NCBI RefSeq assembly: GCF_963678635.1
Contig: NC_087070.1
Span: 11,566,539 to 11,630,538, forward strand
Source: Symsagittifera roscoffensis
Lineage: Eukaryota > Xenacoelomorpha > Acoela > Convolutidae
Reading direction: 5' to 3'
DNA: 64,000 bases
Positions 9,931 to 22,326 of this stretch are shown piece after piece. Under the pieces are notes generated by a model. That model searched no databases, had not been told where the DNA came from, and saw only the letters and a program-made list of their open reading frames with translations. Within the stretch, counting starts at the first letter, position 1. Each line of letters begins with the position of its first letter. Made by a program: the position numbers and the translations under genes.

Positions 9931-11103
9931 CACTGTCATAACGCATACTCATTCTCGAGCAAGGAAATTTTAATTAGAAGTTGAGGTAGCTCACCGCCCA
10001 TAGACTTATGTATCGTCATTGCCACAAAATTTTTCACAGGATATTGCTTTCTGTGGCATGGTGTGCCAAAAAAAGAGTGGCTAAAGCCATCTCTATAGGT
10101 GGCAGTTGATTAGTATGGTAAGGAGCCAGCAGCACATTGATTGTATTGTCGTCATTTGCGGAAGACAAAACAGCCAATTGCCCTTGGCTAAACTGTTCAT
10201 CAGCATTATTCGACGTCATTCGTAGGAGAGCGCCGGGAAATAAAAAGAGGGTGCTGGGCTCCCATCAGTGCTGATCGAGGAACTTAGAGACTTTTGCACT
10301 GGCCCTGTCCCACAAACCGGCATTGCTACGGCGAACTTCATCTAGTACAGATACTTCATCAACGAGTGTGCCAGAAGCCCTTATCAGAGACACTTTGTTG
10401 AGAACAGCTTTACGTTCTGCGGAACGTTTACCGTAAACTCGTATAACAGTAGATGGCACATTCGTCTCATCACACACAAAATGGTAGAAGTTTCGGATCT
10501 TCAGTGTTGATGTCTGTAGTTGTTATTAACTTAAGGAAGTGGCGATCTTCATCGTTGTTCATTCGTATGCACTGACAAAAGTGATACAATTTTACTTCTG
10601 TTAGCATCCGAGGCGATATCCAAACCGAAGATCCTGAGGGTGGTGCACACTGATTTGGATCTCTGCTGGCCACGACAATAACTCCGCCAAAAGGGTAGCT
10701 GTTTTTTACATGTTGCAAGACTGCATCGTTGATTGCAATGTTTTCCGCTGAGATGAGTCCAATCTCGCAAAAGTTCCAAAAAATCAAGGCTCTCCAGAAA
10801 GGAGACTTTGTCTTGATTTTTATACAGTTTTTCCAGGATCATAGCTACTAGAGTCCCCAATGGTTTCGAATCAACTGGAAGTGCAAAAACATCATGAATA
10901 TGGGTTCCTCCCAATATTTGAGCCCTCTCATTGGCGAGACAGGTCACAAGGATGTTTAAGCCACGGCAAGCAGCATATAAGGTAGCGTGAGAAGCTATTG
11001 TTGTTTTTCCGGAACCAGGAAAGCCGATATAGAAACGAATTTTCTGATTATAGGGACAGTTACTTGCGTATCTGTCGACAACAGAAACAATATCCCTCAC
11101 TGC
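9931..11103 (-). pseudogene. PIF1-like Helitron helicase, broken
   Basis: The helicase unwinds DNA during rolling-circle transposition and is normally fused C-terminal to Rep. Motifs seen on the - strand, in order: Walker A GFPGSGKTT (about 11003-11028), GGTHIHDVFALP, an acidic motif II region CEIGLISAEN (about 10745-10772), VIVVASRDPNQ, LTEVKLYHFCQCIRMN, and TIHKSMGGELP (about 9985-10019). The frame changes near 10780, 10480 and 10230 and stops near 9930, so no single protein spans it. An in-frame TAG separates YTHEQKTAVRD from the upstream segment at 11125. Motif order and spacing are those of Helitron PIF1 domains. Confidence 0.8.
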
Positions 11104-11124
11104 TGTCTTTTGCTCGTGTGTGTA

Positions 11125-11897
11125 CTAAGTAAGATGACTCAAAGGCGTCCATGAAACAGGGTTATCTATGGAGGCATTAGCTATTTCGTCAATTGTAGGC
11201 AATTGAAGATTGCGTGCTGTGGAAAATAGTTCTTCAATGAGTCTTGACCGTGCATTATATTGACGTAGTTCCATTTCTTGTGTCCTTTCATTCTGCAGAT
11301 TGGTGTACAAACAGTGAGGAACGGAGATGGGTTGTACGTCTGTTTGCAAAATATTAAAGGCTTCAAAGCTAGCGAGAAAATTTTGGTCATGCGAGAGGTG
11401 TGATCCAGGCACAAACATCCCAAGTTCCACAATCTACTGCTTCGTTAAACGCAAGATATCCTCATCCGTGGGAGTAGATGAACTCAGAAGAGCTGCCGCA
11501 CGGTATGCTTGAACAAGGGAATTGCAACTGAACAAATCGAGCTCAGTGATGTAGGATCCCTTAATCAGAAGAAAATTGACCAGGAACCGTGTTGCATGCG
11601 GGGTGGAGCATTCGGGAAAACAACCACAGCTTCTGATTTGATGTTATCATCTACGTGACTTGCCGAAGAAACTTGCTTATCTTATCTCGCACATATGGCA
11701 GAACTTCGGCAATCCTAGCACAAAGTATTAAACGATTCAACAGCACAGGAACGTAGCATGACCTTTTGACCTACTGCGTTGTACCAGTGCTGGGTAAAGG
11801 GAACAGACTGTGTCGGATGACACCTAACCTTGAAGTGAAGAAAAAATGTGAAGTACGTTTCGATCGAAACAATCCACGTCAACTCGGGCGGCCGCAC
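11125..11897 (-). pseudogene. Helitron Rep-helicase linker segments
   Basis: Several frames in series carry Helitron-type linker sequence. These are RPPELTWIVSIETYFTFF (about 11840-11890), CFPECSTPHATRFLVNF (about 11570-11630) continuing through a leucine-rich stretch to about 11440, and an ORF at 11125-11430 ending one stop codon before the helicase. Helitron proteins have a conserved region of this kind between the tyrosine motif and the helicase. At least two frame changes and one in-frame TAG break it. Confidence 0.6.
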
Positions 11898-11942
11898 ACC
11901 AAAAAGGCTAACTTTGTCGATGGAGAAAACACTCTGAAGACA

Positions 11943-12542
11943 CTATTCAGCGACAATTTTTTGATTTTCAGTGAACTTGTAGTAGACTGATAAGTCACTG
12001 TTTTGTCTTGATGTAATAAAAGCAGTCACAGTGGCATCGCTGTTCTTGAATCGGCTGCTCTGTGTCTTTATGATCCCACCGCGGTGCTCTAAGGGAAGCG
12101 TGCATACGTGAATCGAGTCATACGATGTATGGACGTAGGGGAGCTCGAGAATTGTCCACAAACACTCACTGGGAGCAACAAGTCGAAAATGTTCCGAGGC
12201 CGCCGCGTCCTTCTCAGCAGCGAGTCGTGCTCCCGAGATCTTGATATTGGCCATTTTCTTAACACTGATAATAACGGTGGAATCAGTTGACCCACCTACA
12301 GTCACAGTTGCTCGCTCCTCCACTCCTGCTGCATATTTAGCGAGATATGCTGCTGACATGACTCTGTCACAAAGCAGACAATTCATATTCCCCCTGACCA
12401 TTGCAAAAAATTTTGCGTTAACGTGAGAAAACAATTCGCCGCCGTCATCGTCATAATTGAATGAGCCAGCAGAGGCTTCATTCATGGCTCGAAAGACAGT
12501 CTGATGGCCTGGAATTTTTTCTGCGAGGTCAAGTTTTTCCAA
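11943..12542 (-). pseudogene. Helitron Rep catalytic tyrosine segment
   Basis: This open frame of 199 residues carries SAAYLAKYAAG with tyrosines at residues 66 and 70. That is the two-tyrosine Y-x-x-K-Y arrangement of Helitron Rep, which nicks DNA and holds the 5' end covalently. The upstream open frame, before its first Met, continues Rep-like sequence (QEAWRLLEKL). It is out of frame with the large Rep ORF ending at 12630, so a frameshift lies between 12543 and 12640. The following frame break is near 11943. Confidence 0.75.
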
Positions 12543-12629
12543 CAGACGCCAGGCCTCTTGTGAGTGAGGACGAGCCGCTTCTTTAAAATTTGTTTCCTCA
12601 CAGGCTCGATAGACTTTGAAACGGCATAT

Positions 12630-15600
12630 TCAGTCGTCTGTGGCTGCACGCTTCTTGTGACATCGGAAGTTACTTGATGCACAACTATGCGTTAGTAAAT
12701 GGGAAGCTTCCTTCAATAGATGCTCGAAATCTTTAAGATCTGCGAGAACTGAATGTGAACTATTCAGCTCTACATTGAGCTCATATAAAAGCCGTGTTGA
12801 AGAACCGCATATCTTTGTCTTCATTTCGATTGCGTGATTGCTTTCCTCTGTCCACAGCACAATGTGCAGATGAGGTGCCTTGCCTTTGGTTGTTTGGAAT
12901 TCATATCTTGCAAACATCCTTGTAACGGTTTCCAAAGGTTTTTCGGGAGAGAACTGAATGTACTGCAACAAAAAGTGGCTGCTTCGCTCCCACATCTGCA
13001 AGTAAAGTGACATGGCGCCTTCTTTAACGTTTCTCCTCTCGTCAGCCGGCATATGCTTTGTATGCTCCTGGATGATGTCAAATAATGGCTTCACTCCAAA
13101 CATGGCCGACTGTTTCAAAGTGAAAGTGAGCTGAATGGAGCTGTTTTTAGTTCGGAAAGCCGCACTGAGCTCATAAACAAGCCGTCGCCCATCTTCTTCT
13201 TCCAGCTTCACGCGCACTCTGTCATGGGAGAAATCTCCAACATTGGCCAACTCCGGCAGTCCTCGACTAATAACGAATCGCACTTCTTGATGATTCAGCT
13301 GGTGGTTGAGGTAGGTGTCAAAATAAAGAAGCAACATATGAGGATCGACGGATGTAAGCAGTGATCCATTGACCAACCTTGTTTGAATATGATCAATGAT
13401 TCCCGCGAAGTTGAAGGAGCTGTTGAATTTTTTGTCGCCAAGAAGTATCGATGGAAAAGCGCCAATTAGTGCATTACCCATGAACTTCAAGAACACGGAA
13501 GGACGAACCACGGCCTCTGGGTATCGAAGTACATTAGACGTTTGTGGCACAGACGCAACATATTTTTGGATTTGACGCCACTGACCGTTTGCAAAAGTAA
13601 TAGGACGGCGACAGCGGTGCAAGATGTTGCCGACACCATTACGCAACACACATGAACCAATTGCGCTCGATGATTTGCCCTTTGAAGACCACACAGGTTT
13701 TGCTCCACTATCGGTGTTGTCATTATACTCATTAATCTCTATTCCTGCAGCAGTTGGACCCTCGAAGTATGGGTTTTGTTCATCAAAAGGACAAATGTCA
13801 TCTGACGGGAAAGTTGTGATTGTAGTTTGAGCTGTTATGTTTGACGATATATCTGCTGTGGTGTAACGGGAAGTAGGCAACCGTTTACCAGGAATGGCTG
13901 ACAAGGAGGTTGGGTTGACTATAGATCGAAATTGTTTTCGGCAAACAGCAGTTTGACACTCGGGAAAGTGACATCGCCATGCTGATTTGTTTTTGCACGC
14001 GACGTCGAATTGACATATGAAATCATTTCCAGGACTATCTAGACAGAGAATGCTATTGTGATCAGAACAAGAGATGAAGTTTTGACCATTGATGGATTTA
14101 ATCAGATCGCTATTGGCAGATTGTACGATGTCAGTTTCAATACGTTCATAAAGAAGTGTTCGCCAGTCGTTATTCATCTGTTCAAATTGACTTTCTATGA
14201 AGCCGACAGGGGAAGAAGAGAAACTTTCAAATGAAATTCTGGACCATATATCGCAAAACTTGTTGCAAAAAAAAATTGTGTTCCTTATTTGAACAAAAAT
14301 TGAACGGAAATGAACTCCTCCAATAGACAGAATTAGCTGTGGTTGAGAACGCGCTGTGAACAAGTTAGCGGAAGCAGTTACATGAATGAAGTTGATGAAG
14401 GGCAAGTTCTGAGAAGGCACATCAATTTCAGAAGAATGGCGGACGTTGCTGATTTGAAATACACGAAAAGACATGTACATTTCCGTGAAATTATGAAACG
14501 TAAGGTGAGATTGAACATTTGACAGCTCTTGATGGTATCTCTTCTCCTTCACAGTAGGAAGCACTATGTGGCGTCGGAAGCACTTCAAAAGTCTGATGAG
14601 CAGGTCATGCGTGAGAGAAGGTGTTGTTAACAAGCTGTACATGAATATCACGTTGTTGCAACAGAAAAAAAATAAATAAGATGTTGCCAAATTAGGCGTT
14701 TTCACAAAAATTAGATGTTCAGGTTCGTTTCGTAACATCGGCTTACTACAAGGTAAAAACAGTCGACTTGACTCATTAATTAAAATTTGCTGAAGCAAAT
14801 TATTTTCCTTGCCTTCAAGTTGTAGATCAGCATGGCGTCTCATGGTCTCCATAAACTGCAAGGAGCATACATTTTCCAAAGGAATTGCATTTACACCCCA
14901 CTGCAGATCAGTGTTCTCATCCATTTTAGGCGATTTATTGACACGCTCCATGATTTGGTGAACGTACTTTTGTGACACCTTGCCCTCCAATGCCAAGTTG
15001 TTCAGCGTAGCAACGGCGTCAGGTCGATGTTGCAGATAGTGATTTTCGTGGGAACATTGGATGGCATTGTAATTATCAAACCGTCGCTCTTCTGTCAGAA
15101 AACATATAGAGGCTCCTTGATATGATCCTGAGAGTGGATACATCTTGTAAGAAGATGTTGATGAGTTCTCCGAGAAAGGTAGACAATGGTGAGATGCAAG
15201 GACAGCAGGTGCAAATTTATCGGATCCGGGAGAAAACAGTCGACAAAACGGACTTCGTGGGGGATGGATAATGTTCAAATATAGTTTATCTTTGTGACGA
15301 TGGCAGACAAGAACGGTCAGTTCAAACTGTTGGACAATAACCGATGCTTGAATAGACAGAGAGAAAAAGGTGTCGGGGATTTCGTAATCACTTCTTTTGG
15401 CGAGGAAATGTCGTTGTGCATCAGCGTCAAATGATTTGAAAATTGGATATAAAAGTTGCAAGTAATCCTTGAATGAAATTAATGAACACTTTTCAGGAAA
15501 GCTCCAACATTCAACAGGGCATTTCACACAAAGGAAAAAATGTTGATTCAACTTCTTCATCATGTCATCTCCCCGCCAAAAGAGTTGGAACGATGTAATA

Positions 15601-15758
15601 TCGTCGATTGCTGCTGTGGCATCTGCAAAAATTGAGGGAACTACTAAAGTCGCCGCCAACATAAAGCATCGATTTTGAAGCGCTGCTAAATGATACCAGG
15701 ACAGACGTAAGGTATCTGGTAAATGGTTCCAAATAGTAGCCGAGTACTGTTCGTCCAT
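12630..15758 (-). pseudogene. Helitron Rep protein, N-terminal and HUH part
   Basis: A 1042-residue open frame starts at ATG 15758; an in-frame TAA four codons upstream fixes the start. Residues about 746-1000 are the Helitron helicase-like/Rep N domain, starting YPEAVVRPSVFLKFMG. The metal-binding HUH motif is PHLHIVLW (histidines 963 and 965), preceded by ARYEFQTTKGKA. Residues about 590-640 are cysteine-rich (CQFDVACKNKSAWRCHFPEC) and look like a zinc-binding module. The N-terminal 250 residues include a segment (SIQASVIVQQFELTVLV) that could be an OTU-like fold, but no catalytic Asp-Gly-x-Cys is seen. The frame stops before the catalytic tyrosines, which continue in another frame at 12542. 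Confidence 0.8.
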
Positions 15759-15937
15759 ACTGAGAAATTACCATATAACGCTGGGCCAGGCGTATTTGAA
15801 TAGAGATTTCGAAAGTTGAAACAAGTCGTGCTGTTTATTTTGAAACACGTTACAATGCATGCAGAGCAAAATGCTGATGCTATTGACTGGTTTTGACCCA
15901 AAACATCGCCGCTGAACAAACTGCATTGACACGGACG

Positions 15938-16186
15938 TCAACAAAATTGGAAATTGATGTGTAGAGCAACGGAAATAGCTGTGGCAGTAGTCATCGGTGG
16001 CTTTGACGTGGTGGAGGTAGTTGTATCTTCAGTAATAATGCCAGTTGCAACATGTTCAAGTAGCGATGATCGTTCATCATTCATTTGCTCTTCATTGTCG
16101 GCAACATGAACAATTGTTCGTCTTGTAAACCTTCCGTTGACACGAGGCATGTCAGTGCACAGTCTACGCTTCCTTCGCGGAGGCAT
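15938..16186 (-). CDS. Small basic ORF at Helitron 5' side
   Basis: The - strand frame from ATG 16186 starts MPPRRKRRLC and runs to a Thr/Ser-rich tail (EDTTTSTTSKPPMTT). The basic start may be a nuclear-localisation signal. A pyrimidine-rich AG lies just upstream (CCTTTTTCAG on the - strand), so this may be an exon start within the Helitron transcript. Between it and the large Rep ORF, another frame (HCNVFQNKQHDLFQLSKS, about 15800-15860) also looks coding, suggesting a split or spliced N-terminus. Function is not recognised. Confidence 0.35.
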   Translation of the reverse strand: MPPRRKRRLCTDMPRVNGRFTRRTIVHVADNEEQMNDERSSLLEHVATGIITEDTTTSTTSKPPMTTATAISVALHINFQFC

Positions 16187-16340
16187 TGGTATTTGACAAA
16201 AAAGCACCTGAAAAAGGAAATGAAAGTCAACATTGTATAATAAAGAAAAACGAAGATCATTTTCTGATTGAGGGGGATAGAGTAGAGCAATGAATAGACT
16301 TAGGTGTACAACTACTGAGATGGATGGCCGAAACACATTA

Positions 16341-17280
16341 GTTGTTAGTAATCAAAAACAAGGAATGGAAAGTGAGTGCAAACACAAGTTGACACCCAAA
16401 AATGTAGCAAATTTAGCTTGTATGCTGATTTGAACAGCCGCAGTGTGAGTATTTGCCATAATTCCAACAGGCCATTGAACTGTAAGATAAGAAAAAGTAA
16501 AAACTTGAAAAGTTAGCTTCCTCATTACTAGAACGAACACGGATATCGAAGTAATTGGAATTAAAAAGAACGTTGAAAACAGATGAAAACGGAAAAAGGA
16601 AAACAATCCTTACTGACAGTCATAGGAGAAACTAAGTTGGGCTGACGAGGAAGGTTATTATGTTTGTGAGTATAGCAGAAGTAAAAAGTATTAAACAGTA
16701 CGTTACAAAAACTCATATGAAACCAGAGAAGTATTTGAGCTATTACATTTGGAAACATTTTTTGAAAAAGTAAAACCGAGGAGTAAATGAAAAAAAACTG
16801 TCTTTTTTTCATAGAACGACTTTCCTGATACTTTCCTGCTACCTGGCAGTTGCAATTTCCAATTGCCAGCACCCACAAATAATTTAATTGTTTTTAAACG
16901 AGATTTCAAAAAAATTTCAAATCGATCAAAGCAAAAAAATGAAAAAATCAGTTTTATACCTCAATCGGAGGCTCAATTTGCAAACTGTGGTTTATTAATC
17001 AAAATTTTTTCCACTCCACTATGGTTGCTGCCTATCCGTTTGGTACAAAATCCAAGACAACAACATTGACCTGTTTCGACACAGAGGCAAAAAAGGGACA
17101 AATGGGAATAATTTTCCTCTAATCGTTATCTACCATCCAAATTTCGTACTCACAGCCTTCAGCTTGTAAAATAACCGATCCCAGCGAAGACCGCATGTCT
17201 TTATCTTTTTTATTTCAAAAGTTATGACAATTTTAGTTTTTCTTCATATATCACATGAAAAAAAATGATAAAATTTTTTC
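16341..17280. other. Noncoding interval beyond the Helitron
   Basis: Several short open frames exist on the - strand, but none has a domain or convincing composition. The 5' end of the Helitron (a TC after an A) should lie in or near this stretch but could not be singled out. Confidence 0.35.
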
Positions 17281-17355
17281 GTCTCCGCTGGTGCTCGAAC
17301 CAGCCACCCCACGCCTGGCAGTTCTATGCACATCCTCTAGACCATCAGACCGTTG
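17281..17355 (-). repeat. tRNA-like sequence with paired T arm
   Basis: On the - strand GTCTGATGGTCTAGAGGATG (A box) is followed by GCTGGTTCGAGCACCAGC, a complete 5-bp T stem with B box. The outer bases GTCT and AGAC can pair as part of an acceptor stem. It is the best-preserved tRNA-like copy in the window, yet the anticodon arm is weak. A SINE head or recent tRNA pseudogene is more likely than a functional gene. Confidence 0.5.
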
Positions 17356-17437
17356 CTTTAAACGAAAATAAAATGTTCATGGTTTAGCTCAATTACTTCC
17401 ATTTTTCCCAGAAAAAAGTGGGGTTTCTCCCAGGGAA

Positions 17438-17632
17438 ATGAATGGAAAAAGATTCGGAAAAAAATCGTCTGCTCTACTTCCCGAACAAGTCGCAATGGAA
17501 AAAACCCGAGGAAAAAAAAGCGGTACATTTGCGAGATCGCATTTTTTATCCGTCAAATGCATAACGTTAAACGCTCGCGGCTGCTCGCGCGCGCTCGTTT
17601 GGAAGGGTGGCGGACAACGCCAACCACCAAGT
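17438..17632 (+). other. Candidate GC-rich first exon, unproven
   Basis: An open frame from ATG 17438 (basic: MNGKRFGKKSSALLPEQ) passes through the most CG-rich spot of the region (GCTCGCGCGCGCTCG) and ends at a strong donor GTGTAAGT at 17631-17638. It lies upstream of and in the same orientation as the SLC37 exons, so it could be a 5' exon of that gene or of another transcript. It has no membrane segment and its phase cannot be checked. This is a positional guess. Confidence 0.2.
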
Positions 17633-17639
17633 GTAAGTT

Positions 17640-20190
17640 TGCATTGTATTAGCTACTCCTATTGTGTATACTCGAAGCATGTTTATCTCGTTGCGGCTGA
17701 GCAGTTAAAGTATTTCTGGTTATTTCTTTCCAGAAACTGTTTGTTTCTAAGCCAGAAAAGAAATAGATCAATTCTGCACAAAAAATACGAGAAAACTAGG
17801 CTAGATAATCTACATAGATTTTCTATCTAGAAAAACAGCTTCCGTTTGGTACGGGTACTCTCTCCCCCAATAAAACAACAATGAGAATGCTCGTTCCGAT
17901 TTTGTTTCGCATTTTTCTAGCAATGATGAAACAATGGGAGCATTCGTCTTATTTGTACCTTAGTCGTCTGTTTTGATTTCATCGAATGTTTTTTTTCGAA
18001 TGTTTCGTTATCGCGGATTGTTTTGAATTTTTGGCGAAGGCAGTTCGGGTAGTAATTTCAAGTTCCGGTGGTCATTGAACCTCGGAAAAGAAACAAGTTT
18101 GAAATATTTAACCAGTTTTTGCTGAAAAAATTCGTTTTGTGATGCGTTTTATTTTGAATCAAACGCCGAAAATTAGCAGGTTACTTGCGCGTAACAAGCC
18201 CGTCACTAGTGAATGTATTTTTACAGGCTTAAAAATTTTATTTTGGATATGAAATATATTTCTGAAATGGGCTGTGAACTAAAAAACTACGCTTGAAGTT
18301 TTTAAGAATGGGCTATTTTAAATCTACGCTCAGATCTGATATAAAAATTCTTAAATGTTTTTCAAATCTAAAAAAAGTCTAAAAAAAAGTTTTTGAGTTA
18401 ATTTTTTGACTTGATATTTTTTTTCCTTGTTTATTTCAGATCTGAAGTACTCATAATGCTGACACGATATTGTTTTTTTTTGGGTTTTTAAGTACTTAAT
18501 ATTTTTCCATCTGAAACGGCTGTAAAAACTTTTGAACAAGTGAACAATCTTCCCCCTAAATGATTTAGTGGGGAGAGAGAGTTCACGTGGTTAAAAGAAA
18601 TAACTTTCAGTCAATCAGATTTGAGCATAGAACATGCAGACTTTACGTCTTGACTTTGCCGTTTAATTTTAGAGTGGAGATTATTCACATGGGCCAATAT
18701 TTTTATAGAGATCAGAAGAGTTTCAGGAATTGAACGATTGCATGTGAAAAACAAGGTTTGATAACTTCCTGAGTGATTTTAAAAAAAACTCAAAATCGTT
18801 GGACTAGAAGTTATATAGTGTCTAAAAACAATTGAATTATATAAAAAGCAATTACTTCGAAAATTCAAATGTTTTCTTGGAATCTGTATATCAGACCCAT
18901 TTAGTATGGAATGTAAAATTAATTTTGGAATTTTTTCTGAATGGGTCATTTCAGATCTGAAATTATGTTTTTATGTGTTTTTTTTTCAGATCTGACGATA
19001 TCTATTTCAGATGGGAAAAAAATTAAGATTTGACATAAAACATACGTCAGAAGTATTGAACTGAGATCTTTTTTAAACAATTTATTGGATATAAGCCGTT
19101 AGATCAGAAAACATTAAAATTTGGTCAGAAAAAAGTAGCTTGCATAAATTAGTTGACCAAGGAGTCCGGTTAATTGGGGTTTGCACTCAATCAAAAATAA
19201 CATTGGTTTTGACCTCAATTGTTTAAATGCAACTTATACCGGATTTTTAGAGCTTTTCGGGTAGAGTTCAATCGAGTAAATTAGGTGCGAAAGTTTTTGA
19301 AGGATTTACTTCGAGAAGAAGATTCGTCAACATAAGCTTCGAAAACGCAACCTGTAAATTGTTCCAAGTAAACTAACAATCAAAAAATTTTGTCCAATTT
19401 GAAACTACAATAAGTCTTAGTTTGTTTTGAGATATTTGGGTTAGTTATTTTGTCTATTCGTGTATTTAATGACTCAATTCAGTATGATGATACAAACAAC
19501 ATTGTACTAGTGATCAATTTCCAACCATGCAAGACTCTCCATTGCGAATTTACTCTCAGTTGCAAACTAAATTATCAGCACACCATTGGATTAACTTTTC
19601 ACTCACATTTTTCAGGTATGTTGAAAACGAAAAAGTTAAATCATAAGAAATTTTAAGTTAAAGTTAAGTTAATTGATCTTAAAAAAAAACGAGCAATTGT
19701 TCGGACAGAGATCCGTGTCTTATGTCGGGACTTGTAATGACTGTGATCCTCTCGCGACCAAAAGCTTCCGCTCGCGCTGAACTTAATTTTGTACAGAGCC
19801 GCAATATAAATCTCGCAAAACCGATTCATAGTTTCGTATGAAAGGCGCTACGTTTCGCAACGCAATAATTTCCAAACAAAATTCAAAAAAATATATAAGT
19901 CGTGCAAGTTCGCGACATATATCTTTTCGGTTTCGACAGCCGCGACATCACCCTCATTGAATAGCGACGGTCGCTACATAAATTGCGTATCTCGGCCAGG
20001 GTGACCTAATTAGAAAAACTATGCGGACGAAAACTAATTTGTTAGACAATTTGGATGTCTCAAAGTTCTCTGGCTGGCAAAAATACTTACCATACTGTTT
20101 CTTACTATGGAAAATTGATTATTATACAATTTTAAAACGTTTCCAAAAAAGTGGCATGAAAACTTTTTTCTATACTCAATTAATTTGCTC
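17640..20190. other. AT-rich interval with repeated CAGATCTGA
   Basis: No gene is seen. The palindromic 9-mer CAGATCTGA (or CAGATCTGAA) occurs near 18330, 18437, 18952 and 18988, all within 700 bases of AT-rich DNA, often preceded by TTT. The rest holds only short chance frames. Confidence 0.4.
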
Positions 20191-20194
20191 AAGT

Positions 20195-20985
20195 TTTGGG
20201 AACTGTAAACTCATTAAACTTTATGTTCTGTGTCGTTTTATGTTTTTTGATATTGGTTTTTTTTTGCAAACCATTTTGTTTTGAAATTGATAAGAATATG
20301 AATTTTTTTCTGCGCAAAAACTACAAACAAATGGTATCATCGCTTTCCTGGTAAAAAATAAAATTAAAAATGAGAAGCATTTTACACTTTTACAAAGAGG
20401 CCTATAACTTTCGGCCAACTTGGAGGTTTATTGACCACGAAATTCAAAATTCTCAAGTTTTTCACCAAGTTTTTTTACTATACTTTTACAGATTTTTTAT
20501 ATTTTGACGACAAAACACATTTCTGAAATTTTGAGTTTTTATGGAAAATGCTATTTATACTTTTGTTATCTATACATTTTGCATGATACGCGTTTTTTAA
20601 TTTAAATAAAGAAATCATTTTTTGGTGACCAGAAAGCTTCAACGTTGTTAACTAGACACAACTTTTTATTCAGTCCTTAAAAAATTCTCAAAGTTTTTTG
20701 TTGTTTGGAAAAATCCTGGGTTGCTGTAAGCTCATTAAACTTTTTATTCTGTGACTTCTTATGTTTTTTGATTTTGGTTTATTTTTCTTTGCAACCATTT
20801 TATTTTGAAATTGAAATCAATATGAAAAATTTTTTTCTGCGCAAAAACTATAAATAAATGGTATCATCGCTTACCCTGGTAAAAATTAAAATTTAAATGA
20901 GAAGCATTTAACACTTACAGATAATCATTGATAGACTATAACATATTTGAAGGTATATTGACAAAGAAATTCAAAATCATTAACA
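20195..20985. repeat. Direct duplication, copies about 520 bp apart
   Basis: The segment from CTCATTAAACTT (20211) through TTCTGCGCAAAAACTA and AATGGTATCATCGCTT to GAGAAGCATTT (about 20380) reappears in the same order from 20731 to about 20910. Both copies have substitutions and small indels. No coding potential is seen. Confidence 0.7.
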
Positions 20986-22223
20986 GTGATTTGTTGCTTG
21001 AAAAATCAAATTTGCTTTCAAAATTACTTCAAACTGGCTGACAGATCTTCTTACTTTATTCTATTTATCTATATTTTTTGCAACTTTCTGTATCTATTTT
21101 TCTATTTCTACTCGGAGTTAATTTTTTTGGGCTTTGAAAAAGCTCTAAGACGCATATTTTTCTACTTAAAAAAAAGGAGAGAACACCGAGTTCAAAAATT
21201 TTATAATAATTAACTCATAATGTCTCTTTCCTTTAAAGTAAAAGTTGAAACAAGCACAATAATTGTTCTAGTTGCCCTTCTTCAGTTGCGTTAAATTATT
21301 GTCCCGACCATTAAAAACGTGGAAAAACTTTGTATTTGGGTGTGTTTTAATTTTTTATGTTTTGTTCATGCAAAATCAGATACTACAATTATTCATGGGA
21401 TTCTTCAATCTGAATTGGAACGCCGAAGAGAAGTTTTTTAAGGTGTCAAAAAAAACTGGATTGAAACTTTTGAGATTTAGTCTAATTTCGAGCAAGTAAC
21501 CCGATCAAGCAACGTTTGTTAGATGAAAATTGGACATTAAGTTTCAAAACAATAGTTTTTTTTGGAAGCGGAAATCTTGAATTATAACTTCTTTTAGCGC
21601 TTCCTTGGCTATAAAAGTTTTCTTTAGGAACAAAAAAATTTTGTGCAAAAATACTGGCACATTTTTTATAAATTCATTTTTTGCCAATGTTCACGATTAT
21701 CTTTTTTATGATTCTGGCCGCAACATTCTGTGCTACTTGTAGAGCAACCGGCTATCCTTGTTTTTTTTTTAATTCCACTTAAAATCAGTTCCCACAAATA
21801 ATCAACGTAATTGCTCAAGTAATATACCATAATGCATTTTTTCAGTCGTAGTTCGAACGACATTAAAAATTATCAAAAAACTTCCCAAGTGTCGACAAAA
21901 CAACTGTTAAAATTTGTGAGGTTTTGTGTAATTTTGTGCTAATAAAACAAAAATAATAGACATAAAATAGGTCTTAAAAAGTTACACATAAGTTAAGTTG
22001 TAAAAAGTTAGTTTTCATTCAGTAAAGTTAGTTTTCGAAAAATTTTTAGCGCTATTTTGGGAACAAAAGTTCTGCCAAAAGTTTTTAAAAAGTTTTGGAA
22101 AATTTTGTCGATTTCATTTTATTTTGCTTTAATGTTTCTATATCTTCCCTGAGCAAAGTTTTGTAAGTTTGGCATTTTTCTGAACTTTTCTGGATTATTT
22201 TTCTCGACCATTTTTTAAAATAG
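20986..22223. other. AT-rich interval before SLC37 exon
   Basis: No coding exon is recognised. If the missing N-terminal exon of the SLC37 gene is in the window it should be here or further left. It would need to encode a hydrophobic first membrane segment and end in phase 2, and nothing meeting this was found by eye. Confidence 0.35.
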
Positions 22224-22326
22224 TGTTGCGGCCGTGACCTCGGTGTGGAAGACGTTGGCCAATGTGAAGCCCTCTCTGGTGGAAGAATGGACCCAACTGC
22301 CCCAGGACAACATCAGACCCTCTAGT
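22224..22326 (+). CDS. SLC37: SLC37 exon a (first found)
   Basis: Acceptor AAAATAG is before 22224 and donor GTTAGT follows 22326. It encodes VAAVTSVWKTLANVKP and continues to NIRPSS. The first base completes a codon, so an upstream exon must exist. In the family this segment follows helix 1 (the Arg/Lys-rich cytoplasmic turn and the following loop). It ends in phase 0. Confidence 0.8.

Larger units (their letters stand above)
7500..16340 (-). mobile_element. Decayed Helitron (Rep/PIF1) with extra ORFs
   Basis: The - strand carries, in order, a small basic ORF, a large Rep-type protein with the HUH and two-tyrosine motifs, a PIF1-type helicase with Walker A GFPGSGKTT, a GIY-YIG-like C-terminal extension, a 73-bp minisatellite and an OB/RPA-like ORF. 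Rep plus PIF1 is diagnostic for Helitrons, eukaryotic rolling-circle transposons. The coding line is broken by several frameshifts and stops (near 12590, 11940, 11430, 11125, 10780, 10480 and 9925), so this copy is dead. The exact termini were not established, and the limits given are those of the recognisable coding content. It lies opposite to the SLC37 gene. Confidence 0.88.

Noticed and set aside
12630-15758. Functional OTU protease in the N-terminus of the Helitron Rep protein
   Set aside because: Some hydrophobic strands are suggestive, but no catalytic Asp-Gly-x-Cys box or matching final His was found.
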